From NCBI RefSeq assembly GCF_001672775.1, contig NZ_LZKJ01000049.1, forward strand, positions 1-64,000: DNA of 64,000 bases, in the 5' to 3' direction. Under the pieces are notes generated by a model. It saw nothing but the letters and a program-made list of their open reading frames with translations. It was not told the origin of the DNA and searched no databases. Each line of letters starts with the position of its first letter. Position 1 is the first letter of the stretch. Source of the DNA: Mycobacterium kyorinense (GTDB taxonomy: Bacteria > Actinomycetota > Actinomycetes > Mycobacteriales > Mycobacteriaceae). This document shows, in pieces, positions 46,897-55,395 of the stretch. The translations under genes were made by a program, and so were the position numbers.

Positions 46897-49758
46897 TTAG
46901 ACAGCTGCCGGTCGGGTGCGTACCCGTTGCGGCCACCAGAACCAGCGGCCCAGCAGCGCGGCGATCGACGGTGTCATGAACGAGCGGACCACCAAGGTGT
47001 CGAACAGCAGGCCCAGGCCAATCGTGGTGCCGACCTGTCCGAGGCCACGCAGCTCGCTGACCACCATCGAGGACATGGTGAAGGCGAACACCAGCCCGGC
47101 TGAGGTGACGACCGAGCCGCTGCCGCCCATCGCCCGGATGATGCCGGTCTTCAGCCCGGCGTGGATCTCCTCTTTGAACCGCGCCACCAGCAGCAGGTTG
47201 TAGTCCGACCCGACCGCCAGCAGGATGATGAGCGCCATGGGCAGCACCCACCAATCCAGTTCGAGGCCGATGAGGTGCTGCCAGATGAGCACCGACAGGC
47301 CGAAGGCACTGCCCAGCGACAGCGTCACCGTACCCACGATGACGGCGGCCGCGATCACGCTTCGGGTGATGATCAGCATGATGATGAAAATCAGGCACAG
47401 CGATGCGATCCCGACGATGACCAGGTCATAACTCGTGCCCGTGGCGAGGTCCTTGTACATGGCCGCTGCACCGCCGAGGTAAATTTTGGAGCCTTCCAGC
47501 GGGGTGCCTTTGATGGCCTCGTGTACGGCGTGTTTGACCGGCTCGACGCGCGAGATGCCCTCCGTCGACATGGGTTCGCCCTCGTGGGAGATGATCATTC
47601 GCACGGCGTGGCCATCGGGGGACAAGAACATCTTCAGGCCGCGCTTGAAATCGGGGTTGTCGAATGCTTCGGGCGGCAGATAGAACGAGTCGTCGTTTTT
47701 GGCTTCGTCGAAGGCGTGGCCCATCGCCGACTGGTTTTTCATCATTTCTGCCATCTGATCCTGCAGCCCGCCCATGGTCTGCTGCATGGTCAGCTGCGTG
47801 ATCCGCATGCTTTTCATGGTCTGGATCATCGGCGGCATGACCGTGAGCATCTGCGGGATCAGCGTGTCCAGGCGGTCCAGGTCGGGCATCAGATTGCTGA
47901 TGTCATCGGTCATGATGTCGATGCTGTCGAAGGCTTCGAACACCGAGCGCAGCGACCAGCAGATCGGGATGTCATAGCAGTGCTTTTCCCAATAGAAGTA
48001 ACTGCGGATCGGGCGCCACATGTCTTCGAAATCGGCCATGTGTTCTCGTAGTTCTTGGATGTGCTCCTCTACTAGATGCATCTTGGTGACCATGCTGTGG
48101 GTGGTCTCGGCCATGCCGCGGGTGATCTCGAGCATCGCTTCCATGCTGTCGATGCTGCGTTGCATGTCTTCGCCCATCACCAACATGTCTTTCATGCGGT
48201 CTTGCATGTATTGCATGTTCAGTTGCTGGGTGGTGCCTTGCATGCTGATCGCAAACGGGATCGAGGCGTGGTTGATCGGGGTCCCCAGGGGTCGGGTGAT
48301 GGCCTGCACCCGGCCGATGCCCGAGGTGCGAAACACGGCCTTGGCCACTTTGTCGATGACCAAGAAGTCGGCGGGGTTGCGCATGTCGTGGTCGGTTTCG
48401 ACCAGCAACAGATCCGGGTTCATCCGGGCCTGCGAGAAATGCCGGTCCGCAGCCGCATAGCCCTCGTTCGCCGGGATGTCAGCCGGCAGATATTTACGAT
48501 CGTTGTAGCCGGCCTTGTAGCCCGGCAGGGTGATCAGCCCGACCAGCGCAACCGCCACCGTCGCGACCAACACCGGCCCGGGCCAGCGCACGACGGCCGC
48601 GCCGATCTTGCGCCAGCCCCGAATCCGCATGGCCCGCTTGGGTTCCAGCAGCCCGAACCGGCTGGCCCCCACCACGACAGCCGCACCCAACGTCATCGCG
48701 GCAGCGACAGTCACGAGCATGCCGATGGCCAACGGGACACCCAGGGACTGGAAGTAGGGCATCCGGGTGAAGCGCAAGCAGAACGTCGCACCGGCGATCG
48801 TCAGCCCCGAGCCCAAGATCACATGGCTGGTTCCGCGATACATCGTGTAGAACGCATTCTCGCGGTCCTCGCCGGCGCTGCGCGCTTCTTGATAGCGGCC
48901 GATCAGGAAGATCGCGTAGTCGGTCGAGGCGGCGATCGCCAGCATCACCAGCAGATTGGTCGCGAACGTCGAGAGCCCAATCAGGTTGTGGTAGGCCAGG
49001 AATGCCACGAAGCCGCGGGTCGCTGCGAGGTTGAGGAAGACCGTCGCCAGCATTAACAGCACCGTGGCTACGGAGCGGTAGAAGTACAGCAGCATGCTGG
49101 TGATCACCAGGAACGTGAGCCCGGTGATCAGCTGGAGGCTGCGGTCGCCGGCAATATTCTGGTCAGCCTGGAGCGGAGCATCGCCGGTCACGTAGGCGTC
49201 GACTCCGGGCGGTGCGGGCGTCTTCTTGATGATGTCCTGAACGGCCTTGACCGACTCGTTGGCCAGGCTCTCGCCCTGATTGCCCGCGAGATAGACCTGG
49301 ACGTAGGCGGCCAGGCCGTCGGGGCTTTGCGAGCCGGCCGCGGTCAGCGGATCACTCCAGAAGTCCTGGACGTTCTGGACGTGTTTGGTGTCGGCCCGCA
49401 ATTGAGCGACCAATTGGTTGTAGTACTCATGGGCCGCATCACCCAGTGGCTGCTGACCCTCGAGCACGATCATCGCCGAGCTGTCGGAGTCGAATTCTTT
49501 GAAGACCTTGCCGACGCGTTTGATCGCGATCATCGACGGCGCGTCCTGAGGATTCATGGACACCGTGCGCATCTGCCCCACTACTTCTAACTGGGGGACG
49601 ACGACGTTCAGTAGCACCGTGAGCGCGAGCCACGCGAGGATGATCGGCACCGCCAGCCGGTGAATCCACAGCGGCAAGCGCTCCCGCACCGCTTGGACCG
49701 GGGCAGGCATGGCGTCGGTCGGCGCCTCGGTAACGTCGGCGCTCATGTGGGCGTTCAC
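46897..49758 (-). CDS. MmpL-family RND lipid transporter
   Basis: This is a large inner-membrane exporter of about 950 residues. A first helix ([20 protein letters not shown]) is followed by a periplasmic domain, a block of five helices with the [16 protein letters not shown] signature, a second periplasmic domain and a final block with [16 protein letters not shown]. The two SDY-type motifs carry the Asp-Tyr pairs used for proton flow. The second porter domain has a long helical Met/Gln-rich coiled coil ([20 protein letters not shown]). This layout fits the MmpL4/5 type. No mmpS gene is adjacent. I use the GTG at 49758, 12 bases from AGAGAGG; an ATG lies four codons downstream. Confidence 0.92.
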   Translation of the reverse strand: MNAHMSADVTEAPTDAMPAPVQAVRERLPLWIHRLAVPIILAWLALTVLLNVVVPQLEVVGQMRTVSMNPQDAPSMIAIKRVGKVFKEFDSDSSAMIVLEGQQPLGDAAHEYYNQLVAQLRADTKHVQNVQDFWSDPLTAAGSQSPDGLAAYVQVYLAGNQGESLANESVKAVQDIIKKTPAPPGVDAYVTGDAPLQADQNIAGDRSLQLITGLTFLVITSMLLYFYRSVATVLLMLATVFLNLAATRGFVAFLAYHNLIGLSTFATNLLVMLAIAASTDYAIFLIGRYQEARSAGEDRENAFYTMYRGTSHVILGSGLTIAGATFCLRFTRMPYFQSLGVPLAIGMLVTVAAAMTLGAAVVVGASRFGLLEPKRAMRIRGWRKIGAAVVRWPGPVLVATVAVALVGLITLPGYKAGYNDRKYLPADIPANEGYAAADRHFSQARMNPDLLLVETDHDMRNPADFLVIDKVAKAVFRTSGIGRVQAITRPLGTPINHASIPFAISMQGTTQQLNMQYMQDRMKDMLVMGEDMQRSIDSMEAMLEITRGMAETTHSMVTKMHLVEEHIQELREHMADFEDMWRPIRSYFYWEKHCYDIPICWSLRSVFEAFDSIDIMTDDISNLMPDLDRLDTLIPQMLTVMPPMIQTMKSMRITQLTMQQTMGGLQDQMAEMMKNQSAMGHAFDEAKNDDSFYLPPEAFDNPDFKRGLKMFLSPDGHAVRMIISHEGEPMSTEGISRVEPVKHAVHEAIKGTPLEGSKIYLGGAAAMYKDLATGTSYDLVIVGIASLCLIFIIMLIITRSVIAAAVIVGTVTLSLGSAFGLSVLIWQHLIGLELDWWVLPMALIILLAVGSDYNLLLVARFKEEIHAGLKTGIIRAMGGSGSVVTSAGLVFAFTMSSMVVSELRGLGQVGTTIGLGLLFDTLVVRSFMTPSIAALLGRWFWWPQRVRTRPAAV

Positions 49759-49808
49759 GCCGCTCGAGATCCTCTCTTCGTTGAAGCCACCGTAGCTAAT
49801 AGGCGCTC

Positions 49809-49854
49809 CTGTCAAGGATCAGCCGAAGTAACTGTCAAGCATCAGCCGAAGTAA
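49809..49854 (-). repeat. 23-bp tandem duplication carrying TTGACA boxes upstream of mmpL
   Basis: The unit at 49809-49831 is repeated at 49832-49854 with one mismatch. Read towards mmpL on the minus strand each unit ends TTGACAG, a consensus -35 box. The nearer box lies about 45 bases before the mmpL start, and TACGGT follows it at 15 bases as a weak -10. The duplication therefore provides two -35 elements or two copies of an operator half. Confidence 0.65.
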
Positions 49855-49891
49855 TACAGGCGACGAGTGCCCAGGCAGTGTGTGATTTCAG

Positions 49892-49964
49892 TGCCCCCGG
49901 CAGGATTCGAACCTGCGACACCGGCTTTAGGAGAGCCGTGCTCTATCCCCTGAGCTACGAGGGC
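49892..49964 (-). tRNA. tRNA-Arg, anticodon CCU
   Basis: On the minus strand the 73-base cloverleaf begins GCCCTCG and ends CGGGGGC plus discriminator A, with one G-U pair in the acceptor stem. The D arm has GCTC/GAGC, the anticodon stem CGGCT/AGCCG holds the loop CTCCTAA with anticodon CCT, and the T arm is GCAGG-TTCGAAT-CCTGC. CCA is not encoded. The anticodon reads AGG codons. The first 22 bases of the gene are repeated 1.18 kb away at 51123-51144. From 49965 to 50182, 218 bases hold no feature I can support. Confidence 0.97.
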
Positions 49965-50182
49965 GGGGAGACTGGTTGGATCGTGGATGAAATCCTGGCG
50001 TTGGCGGTTCGCCAGTTTTCAGTTGCTCACTTTCGTGCGGCCCCTGGGTGTTGCTACACGTCAGGCTCTGGTTCCGAACATGCTGGCACAGCGTACCGCC
50101 CGAAAGGTGTCGGTTGATGCTTGGGGCGATGCTGGATCGCGGGCGGCGGGGCCCAATCTGCTTGCTTCGAGCGAATGCCGTT

Positions 50183-50749
50183 TTAGCTCGTGGCGGTTAG
50201 CTCGAAGTAGGCACAGACGTGTACCTGCTCGTCGGTGGGAGCGGGACGGATGGGATTTTGTAGGGCGACGGCGAGGATGCGGTTGTTGTTGAACATTCGT
50301 TGCAAACTGTTGGCGCGTTCCCACACGATGTATGCAAAATCGACGCCCTCTTCGGGTGTCTGGCCGACGGATTCGATCTGAAAGTTTCCGTCGGATAGAT
50401 AGCCGCTAACGACACTGCGTATCGCATCCCACGCAAATGGGCCTTTGCCTGCTAGGAACCTTTCCGAGGTGGGGCGGTACCCGGGCTCGACGTTGGCGGC
50501 GAATTGTCGCAAAGTTGTCTCGGCGTGAGCTCGTTCCTGCGATGTCAAATTATTGATCGGACAAGCCGACCCTTTCATGTGGTAGCGGGCATATGGATAT
50601 TCAGGAAAATTAGCGAGAGGGGATGGCTTCTGCGCGGAATGATATTGGGTGAAGATGTACGCTCCTGTCGCCGTCACGACGATCACTGCAATGATTGCCC
50701 ACAATTTCTTTGACCGCCTCATCCGAGTGATCCAATATCCGGCGCTCAC
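50183..50749 (-). CDS. Membrane-anchored hypothetical protein in the tRNA-Arg insertion
   Basis: This 188-residue protein has one N-terminal membrane helix after basic residues (RMRRSKKLWAIIAVIVVTATGAYIF) and an outside domain. Two cysteines (GSACPINNL and VHVCAYFEL) could form a disulfide. I do not recognise the family. The GTG start at 50749 overlaps the stop of the preceding EspC-like gene by four bases (GTGA), which supports this start and coupling; an ATG nine codons downstream (MRRSKK) is the alternative. Base composition is less GC-rich than neighbouring genes. Its place next to a type VII substrate-like gene suggests an envelope role, but that is inference. Confidence 0.7.
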   Translation of the reverse strand: MSAGYWITRMRRSKKLWAIIAVIVVTATGAYIFTQYHSAQKPSPLANFPEYPYARYHMKGSACPINNLTSQERAHAETTLRQFAANVEPGYRPTSERFLAGKGPFAWDAIRSVVSGYLSDGNFQIESVGQTPEEGVDFAYIVWERANSLQRMFNNNRILAVALQNPIRPAPTDEQVHVCAYFELTATS

Positions 50750-51017
50750 GCGTCAGGCCGCAATTTCGCCGATGCTTCGTCGTCCTGCGCACCATAAGAA
50801 TTGGATGCCGCCGCGATATCGCCACCAAAAGCCCGCAACCGTGCAGCTAACGTTGTGGCAGTTGCCTGGACCCCCGCATGCCCAGCACTCATCGCCGCCG
50901 CACTCGGTTGAGACGATGATGCCGACGATGTGCCGTGCCAATACTCATCTCCCCGCTCAGGGTGGCGCATCTACCAGCTATGGCGTGCAGTGCATCGCTG
51001 ACTCGAAGCGTCTTCAC
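50746..51017 (-). pseudogene. EspC-like (DUF2580-type) gene broken by a 5-bp duplication
   Basis: Two frames together read as one small type VII secretion-associated protein. The first frame, from GTG 51017, gives VKTLRVSDALHAIAGR and ATLSGEMSIGT. The second, to the stop at 50746, gives SSASSSQPSAAAMSAGHAG, then LAARLRAFGGDIAAASNSYG and AQDDEASAKL. The QPSAAA-H-LAARL-Y-DEASA pattern is that of EspC-like proteins. At 50930-50939 the plus strand has GTGCC twice in a row. Removing one copy joins the frames exactly as MSIGT-SSAS and gives 88 residues, the normal size. A short hairpin, GCCACT-TT-AGTGGC (51023-51036), lies just upstream of the start. Confidence 0.7.
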
Positions 51018-51122
51018 AAAGAGCCACTTTAGTGGCCTGCAGATGATCGGGCCTGCGGGTTTCCGGCCAGGTGGCTCCCGGAAACTTTGCTGCCTTTGTC
51101 CCGTCAGGCAGAAGTTTTCAAC

Positions 51123-51144
51123 CTATCCCCTGAGCTACGAGGGC
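51123..51144 (-). repeat. 22-bp copy of the 5' end of tRNA-Arg(CCU)
   Basis: These bases are identical, and in the same orientation, to 49943-49964, the first 22 bases of the tRNA gene (acceptor 5' strand, D-stem start). No other part of a tRNA is present: the sequence to the left diverges at once, so it is not a second functional gene. It marks the right end of the insertion, 28 bases from the stop of the LLM gene. Confidence 0.9.
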
Positions 51145-51171
51145 CGTGCGCCTGGCGCTTACCGCCAGCGG

Positions 51172-51990
51172 TCAGCGCAGTTCCGCAATCACCTTGGCGA
51201 AGCCGTCGGCGTGGTTTTCTTGCACGGTGAACGACGTCAGCCCGTAGGTGTCGCGGAATCCGCGCAACTTGTCGGCCATATCGCGTGGTGATCCGCTCAA
51301 TACGGCGGGCAACGCCAATATCTCTTCGTCCGACAGCGTCGGCGCATACCTGCGGGTCAAGGACAGATCGGGCATGCCCGAGTTGTCGGTGGGCACCGCG
51401 GTGATCGCCAGGTTCAACTCGAGTTGCTCGAACCGGTCACCGGCAGCGCCGCGAACGAAGCCGATGCGTTCGGCCAGCGGATCGTCGACCGCGCCCGGGT
51501 TGGCTCCGGTCAGTCCGATGATGTCGGCATGCCGGGCCGCCACTGTCAGCAGGCGATCGCCGTTGCCGGCGATCAGGATCGGCACGTTCGGCAAGTGCTT
51601 TTTCAGGTACGTCGTGACGTGCGCCAGGTAGTCGACGCGCTGGCCCGCAGCCGGGTACGGCAGCTCGGCGACCTCGAATTCTTCTCGTACATAGCCCGCG
51701 CCGAGACCCAGCTCCAGGCGGCCGTCGCTGAGCAGATCGACGGCGCCTGCGTCTCGGGCCAACAAGGCCGGCTTGTAGAAGCCGGCGTTGAGCACATAGG
51801 TACCCAGCCGGACCGTCGTGGTGGCCTGAGCGATCGCGGTCAGCGCGGGAAACGGCGCCGGCGCCCCGAGGTGATCGGGCAGATGCAGCACATCGAACCC
51901 GTAACCCTCCAGCCGTCGCGCTTTATCGATCAGTGCGGCGCGTGACTTGACCGCGTGGATGCCGATCGAAAAGCGAAAGTCGTTGCCCAC
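51172..51990 (-). CDS. LLM-class F420-dependent oxidoreductase (TIGR03621-like)
   Basis: This 272-residue luciferase-like protein starts FRFSIGIHAVKSRAALIDKARRLE. It carries the barrel signatures DVLHLPDHLGAPAPFPALTAIAQAT, LGTYVLNAGFYKPALLARDAGAVD, SDGRLELGLGAGYVREEF and ILIAGNGDRLL. Such enzymes use F420. The GTG at 51990 with GGAGAA seven bases upstream is preferred over a TTG one codon before. The first 68 bases overlap the end of the upstream GGCT fusion gene in another frame, which suggests coupling. Compare the truncated LLM pair at the left edge of the window. Confidence 0.88.
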   Translation of the reverse strand: MGNDFRFSIGIHAVKSRAALIDKARRLEGYGFDVLHLPDHLGAPAPFPALTAIAQATTTVRLGTYVLNAGFYKPALLARDAGAVDLLSDGRLELGLGAGYVREEFEVAELPYPAAGQRVDYLAHVTTYLKKHLPNVPILIAGNGDRLLTVAARHADIIGLTGANPGAVDDPLAERIGFVRGAAGDRFEQLELNLAITAVPTDNSGMPDLSLTRRYAPTLSDEEILALPAVLSGSPRDMADKLRGFRDTYGLTSFTVQENHADGFAKVIAELR

Positions 51991-53065
51991 CAACTTCTCC
52001 GTTCAATTTCCAGGAGCGCGCCGCCGCCACCAGCCCCTGCACCAGAGCCGACGTCACCGGTGACAGCCCGTCCTCGCCCGGCAGCGGGCTGCGTGGGCTG
52101 ATGCCCCTGACCCGCGGAGGCAATTCCAGCTGCGCGCCTCCGCTGTGCGTGCGGTTGACCGGGTTGTCCGGATGAAGGCCCCGCAACTCGAGCGGGATCT
52201 TGTCGAGATCGGTGATCACCTGATAGCCGGGCAGATTGATGTGCTCGGCCACGTGGTCGGCCAGTGCGCGGTTGCGGCCACCGGCCAATAGCTGTGTGCT
52301 GCGGCCGATTCGGCCATAGCCGTGCAGCGACACGGTGACGTCGACGTGGTCGAGGAACTCCGCGAGACGCGCCGACTCGTTCGTGTGGAAGCGAGCCGAC
52401 GACAGGTGGTGCGGATAGTGGTCGGGATGGCGCACCACATATACCGACGCGTCGGCGGCTTCGGCGGCACGTTCGGCGATCACATCGGTCATCTGTTCCA
52501 GCCCGCCGCCATGGATGGCGAGGAAGCCAAAACGTGATCGCAGCAGACTGTCCTCTGTCACCGCGCTATCCGAGAGCAGTTCTGAAAGCGATTGCGGTGC
52601 AGGTGAATTAGGGATGGTCAGCGGTCGGCGCCAGTGGGCGGGATCCCACCGGCGCAAAAACTCGATCCAGCGTTGCGGCAGCTGGTGGTGGAGCGCACCG
52701 TCGATGATGCGCTCGAGGTAGCCCGGCCGCGGCGCGCCCGGGTTGACGCGATGGTCGATGTAGACCCAGGCCGGTGACGGCCCGTTGCCGGTGTGAACGG
52801 CCAGCCTGTCACGCCGATAGCGCACCGGCACGCCTTCGGCACTGTCCAGGGTGGCCAGATCATGATCGGAGATCTGCCAGATGACGCCATGCACCGCAGT
52901 GTGGGCAAACGGTTCGACGGTGGCCACACCGCGCTGATTGATCAACCAGTCGTGGTTGCGCAGCACCGCCGGGCGTGGGTCTGCGGCATCCGGACACCGC
53001 CGCGCCATTTGCTCGACGCACAGGTTCGACCCGTACGCGAAGTAGGCATGACGCCGGTCGGGCAC
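51923..53065 (-). CDS. Fusion of gamma-glutamylcyclotransferase-like and poly-gamma-glutamate hydrolase-like domains
   Basis: The 380-residue protein joins two gamma-glutamyl-related domains. Residues 1-115 are GGCT-like, with YFAYGSNL at 8-15 and the catalytic-type Glu77 in LDSAEGVPV. Residues from about 175 to 330 resemble the phage/bacterial poly-gamma-glutamate hydrolases: FLAIHGGGLEQMTDVIAE (His185, Glu190), ARFHTNESARLAEFLDH and VTVSLHGYGR (His248), consistent with a zinc site. The first may form 5-oxoproline and the second cleave gamma-linked glutamate chains. The GTG at 53065 shares one base with the mntH stop. Confidence 0.75.
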   Translation of the reverse strand: MPDRRHAYFAYGSNLCVEQMARRCPDAADPRPAVLRNHDWLINQRGVATVEPFAHTAVHGVIWQISDHDLATLDSAEGVPVRYRRDRLAVHTGNGPSPAWVYIDHRVNPGAPRPGYLERIIDGALHHQLPQRWIEFLRRWDPAHWRRPLTIPNSPAPQSLSELLSDSAVTEDSLLRSRFGFLAIHGGGLEQMTDVIAERAAEAADASVYVVRHPDHYPHHLSSARFHTNESARLAEFLDHVDVTVSLHGYGRIGRSTQLLAGGRNRALADHVAEHINLPGYQVITDLDKIPLELRGLHPDNPVNRTHSGGAQLELPPRVRGISPRSPLPGEDGLSPVTSALVQGLVAAARSWKLNGEVGGQRLSLFDRHPRGQVTRRTDR

Positions 53066-54288
53066 TAGCCCGTGACGGTCAGATAGATCAGCACCACATT
53101 AAGCAGACTAATCAGCACGCCGACCACCCAGCCAACAGCGGTGGTGAGGCGGTGGTTGACGTCGACGCCCATCATGGTGCGGTCGCTGGTCAGGCGAACC
53201 AGAGGAAGCAGCGCAAACGGGATGCCGAACGACAGCACGACCTGTGACAACACCAGCGTGCGGGTGGGGTCCAGGCCGCACGCCAAGATCACCAACGCGG
53301 GCGTCAGCGTGACCAGTCGGCGCGCGAGCATCGGAACCGAGCGATACAGCAAACCCTGCATGATCATCGCGCCGGCGTATGCGCCCACCGATGACGAGGC
53401 CAATCCCGATGCCAGCAGCCCGATCGCGAAGAACACTGCGATCGTCGGATTGACGGTGTCGCGGACTGCGGCGTACGCATCCTCGATAGAGCCGGTGTCG
53501 CGGCCCTGCATGTTGAGTGCCGCGACGAGCAGCATCGCTGCGTTCACCGCGCCGGCGACAACCATCGCCAGCCCGACGTCCCAGCGGGTCACGCGCAGCA
53601 GTCGACGCCGCCGAGGCCCGGGGTCGGGATGGCCGTGGCGGTCCCGGGCCAGCCCGGAATGCAGATAGACAGCGTGCGGCATGACCGTTGCGCCCAACAT
53701 GGCAGCGGCCAGCAGCACGCTCTCGGTGCCGCGGAACTGCGGCAGCAGGCCGCCGATCACCTCGTCGGGCGGCGGCGTGGCGACAAAGAAACTGGCCGTG
53801 AAGCCGATCGCGATGACCACCAGCATCCCGGTAATGACATGTTCGAACAGGCGCTGACCGCGCCGATCTTGGATTCCCAGCAGCAGCAACGACACCACAC
53901 CGGTGATCAGCCCGCCGAGCAGCAGCGGCAGGCGAAACAGGATGTGCAGCGCGACGGCCCCGCCGATCACCTCGGCGACGTCGGTGGCCATTGCCACCAC
54001 CTCGGCCTGCACCCAGTAGGCCAGCCGGGCCGGGCGATTCATCTGCGCTCCGACGGCCTCCGGCAGCGAGCGTCCAGTGACCAGGCCCAGCTTGGCGGAC
54101 AGGTACTGCACCAGCCCTGCCATCACGTTCGCGACGACGATGACCCACAGCAGCAGGAAGCCGAACTGTGCACCGGCGCTGACATTGGCCGCCACGTTGC
54201 CCGGGTCGACATAGGCGATGGCAGCAACGAACGCCGGCCCGAGCAGATACCAGCCCGTCTTAGGCGGCGTCTGGGTGTCGTGGCTCAA
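53065..54288 (-). CDS. mntH: Divalent metal transporter MntH (NRAMP)
   Basis: This 407-residue proton-coupled Mn/Fe importer has the NRAMP motifs: the helix-1 DPGN in AAIAYVDPGNVAANVSAG, the helix-6 MPH in LGATVMPHAVYLHSGLARDR, and eleven membrane helices. It matches Rv0924c, though the TTG start at 54288 gives a shorter N-terminus than the annotated M. tuberculosis protein. A DtxR/MntR-like box lies 37 bases upstream. It is followed, by stop/start overlap, by the GGCT fusion gene and then the LLM gene. Confidence 0.94.
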   Translation of the reverse strand: MSHDTQTPPKTGWYLLGPAFVAAIAYVDPGNVAANVSAGAQFGFLLLWVIVVANVMAGLVQYLSAKLGLVTGRSLPEAVGAQMNRPARLAYWVQAEVVAMATDVAEVIGGAVALHILFRLPLLLGGLITGVVSLLLLGIQDRRGQRLFEHVITGMLVVIAIGFTASFFVATPPPDEVIGGLLPQFRGTESVLLAAAMLGATVMPHAVYLHSGLARDRHGHPDPGPRRRRLLRVTRWDVGLAMVVAGAVNAAMLLVAALNMQGRDTGSIEDAYAAVRDTVNPTIAVFFAIGLLASGLASSSVGAYAGAMIMQGLLYRSVPMLARRLVTLTPALVILACGLDPTRTLVLSQVVLSFGIPFALLPLVRLTSDRTMMGVDVNHRLTTAVGWVVGVLISLLNVVLIYLTVTG

Positions 54289-54324
54289 CTAACTGACTCT
54301 CATTCCGCTGGCCGAATAAGAAAG

Positions 54325-54338
54325 TTAGGTTAACCGAA
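54325..54338. promoter_or_regulatory. MntR/IdeR-like box upstream of mntH
   Basis: TTAGGTTAACCGAA is a 14-base imperfect palindrome (12 of 14 positions symmetric) around GGTTAACC, 37 bases from the mntH start. It resembles the TTAGGTTA half of DtxR-family sites used by IdeR and MntR. Manganese-dependent repression of mntH by MntR is established in mycobacteria, so this is the likely operator. Confidence 0.6.
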
Positions 54339-54439
54339 ACAATTCTCGGGTGTCATGGCAGGCGGTTCATCGCAAACCCCATGAGTCACGTGCGTCGCTC
54401 GGCGGAGTGGATGAGCGCCCTCCTAGGGTGATATCGCAT

Positions 54440-54467
54440 ATGACATCGCTTCAGAAAGAGATGTCAT
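54440..54467. promoter_or_regulatory. Inverted repeat ATGACATC/GATGTCAT between mntH and the SDR gene
   Basis: Perfect 8-bp arms (54440-54447 and 54460-54467) are separated by 12 bases. Just left of it, 54428-54439 repeats the 12-mer GTGATATCGCAT found in the prrA palindrome. The 293-base gap 54289-54581 holds these and the MntR-like box. Function is unknown; the hairpin could also end the SDR transcript, which reads towards it. Confidence 0.45.
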
Positions 54468-54581
54468 GCCAGTTGGCGGGTACTGGTGTGCCTGCTGTGG
54501 CTTTTGAGACCCGGTGCGCGGCCCCAGTCGGCGCGGCGGCACAGTCGGTCGTGTAGAGCACGATCTGAGCGACGCGTCATC

Positions 54582-55373
54582 TCACAGGTCCGGGATCGGG
54601 AGGTCGAGGTTGGGGAACGTGATTCCGCCGTCGACTTCGAGTACCTTGCCGGTGAGGTAGGCGCCCGCGGGCGACGCCAAATATACTGCAGCGGCGGCGA
54701 TCTCGTCTGGGTCGCCGAGGCGGCGCAGCGGCGTCGCTTTTTCCATCGGCGCGCGCAGTTCGTCGTTGGAGGCGACGATGTCCAGCGCCGAGGTGGCGAT
54801 CGAACCGGGCGCGATCGCGTTGACCCGGATCCGCGGACACAGGTCCAACGCGGCCAGCCGGGTGTAGTGGGCAAGGGCAGCTTTGGCGGTGCCGTAAGCG
54901 GCGAAGCCGCGTCCGGCCACCCGTCCCATCGTCGAGGTGATGTTGATGATGCTTCCGCCGCCGGCGTGCTCGAGCATCAGCGGCACTGCAGCGGACGTCA
55001 ACGCGTGGGCGGTGCCGACGTTGAACGTGAACGCATCTTTGAGGTCTTTGGTGGAGGTGCTCAACAGCGCGTTGGGCATGGTGCCGCCGACATTGTTGAC
55101 GACGACATCCAACCGCCCGAAGGCCTCGACGGCCTGGCTGGCCAGTTCCGCCGTCACCTCCGGGTGGGCCAGATCCCCGGCGAGGACGTGAGCGCGTCGG
55201 CCAGCGGCGCGGACCTTTTCTGCGACGGCCTCTAGTTCAGATTGGGTCCGCGAGGCAATCACGACGTCGGCGCCGACGTCAGCGAACGCGAGGGCGATGG
55301 CTGCGCCAAGACCGCGGCCGGCGCCGGTCACCACGGCGACTTTGTCGTCAAGCCGGAATTTGTCGAGTATCAC
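54582..55373 (-). CDS. Short-chain dehydrogenase/reductase (Rv0927c-like)
   Basis: This 263-residue classical SDR has the NAD(P) loop [25 protein letters not shown], catalytic Ser in INITSTMGR, and YGTAK (Tyr-x-x-x-Lys). The C-terminal [19 protein letters not shown] is close to what I recall of Rv0927c. The GTG at 55373 (VILDKFRL) fits the orthologue start. A KstR-type site 23 bases upstream points to steroid or lipid catabolism. In M. tuberculosis the pst phosphate-transport genes follow; they are absent here. Confidence 0.9.
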   Translation of the reverse strand: MILDKFRLDDKVAVVTGAGRGLGAAIALAFADVGADVVIASRTQSELEAVAEKVRAAGRRAHVLAGDLAHPEVTAELASQAVEAFGRLDVVVNNVGGTMPNALLSTSTKDLKDAFTFNVGTAHALTSAAVPLMLEHAGGGSIINITSTMGRVAGRGFAAYGTAKAALAHYTRLAALDLCPRIRVNAIAPGSIATSALDIVASNDELRAPMEKATPLRRLGDPDEIAAAAVYLASPAGAYLTGKVLEVDGGITFPNLDLPIPDL

Positions 55374-55395
55374 GGCCGTCACCGTAACAGGCAAT

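Larger units (their letters stand above)
49943..51144. mobile_element. 1.2-kb insertion bounded by tRNA-Arg fragments
   Basis: Direct repeats of 22 bp from the tRNA-Arg gene bound a segment that holds the broken EspC-like gene and the membrane protein gene. The interior is less GC-rich than the flanks and contains TTT/AAA-rich stretches unusual for the window. No integrase is present. An inverted repeat GTTTCCGG/CCGGAAAC lies at 51059-51085 near the right end. This fits the remnant of an element that entered at the tRNA, or the scar of a deleted tandem tRNA copy. Confidence 0.55.

Noticed and set aside
50753..50941. 62-codon cysteine-rich open frame over the EspC-like gene
   Set aside because: It is the third frame across the duplication; the other two frames together give a recognisable EspC-like protein.
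51121..51150. Second tRNA-Arg gene
   Set aside because: Only the first 22 bases of the tRNA are present; anticodon and T arms are missing, so it is a fragment.
53038..53070. Frame error creating the GGCT/poly-gamma-glutamate hydrolase fusion
   Set aside because: Both domains lie in one uninterrupted frame with a 50-residue linker and a start coupled to mntH; no sign of a joined pair of genes.
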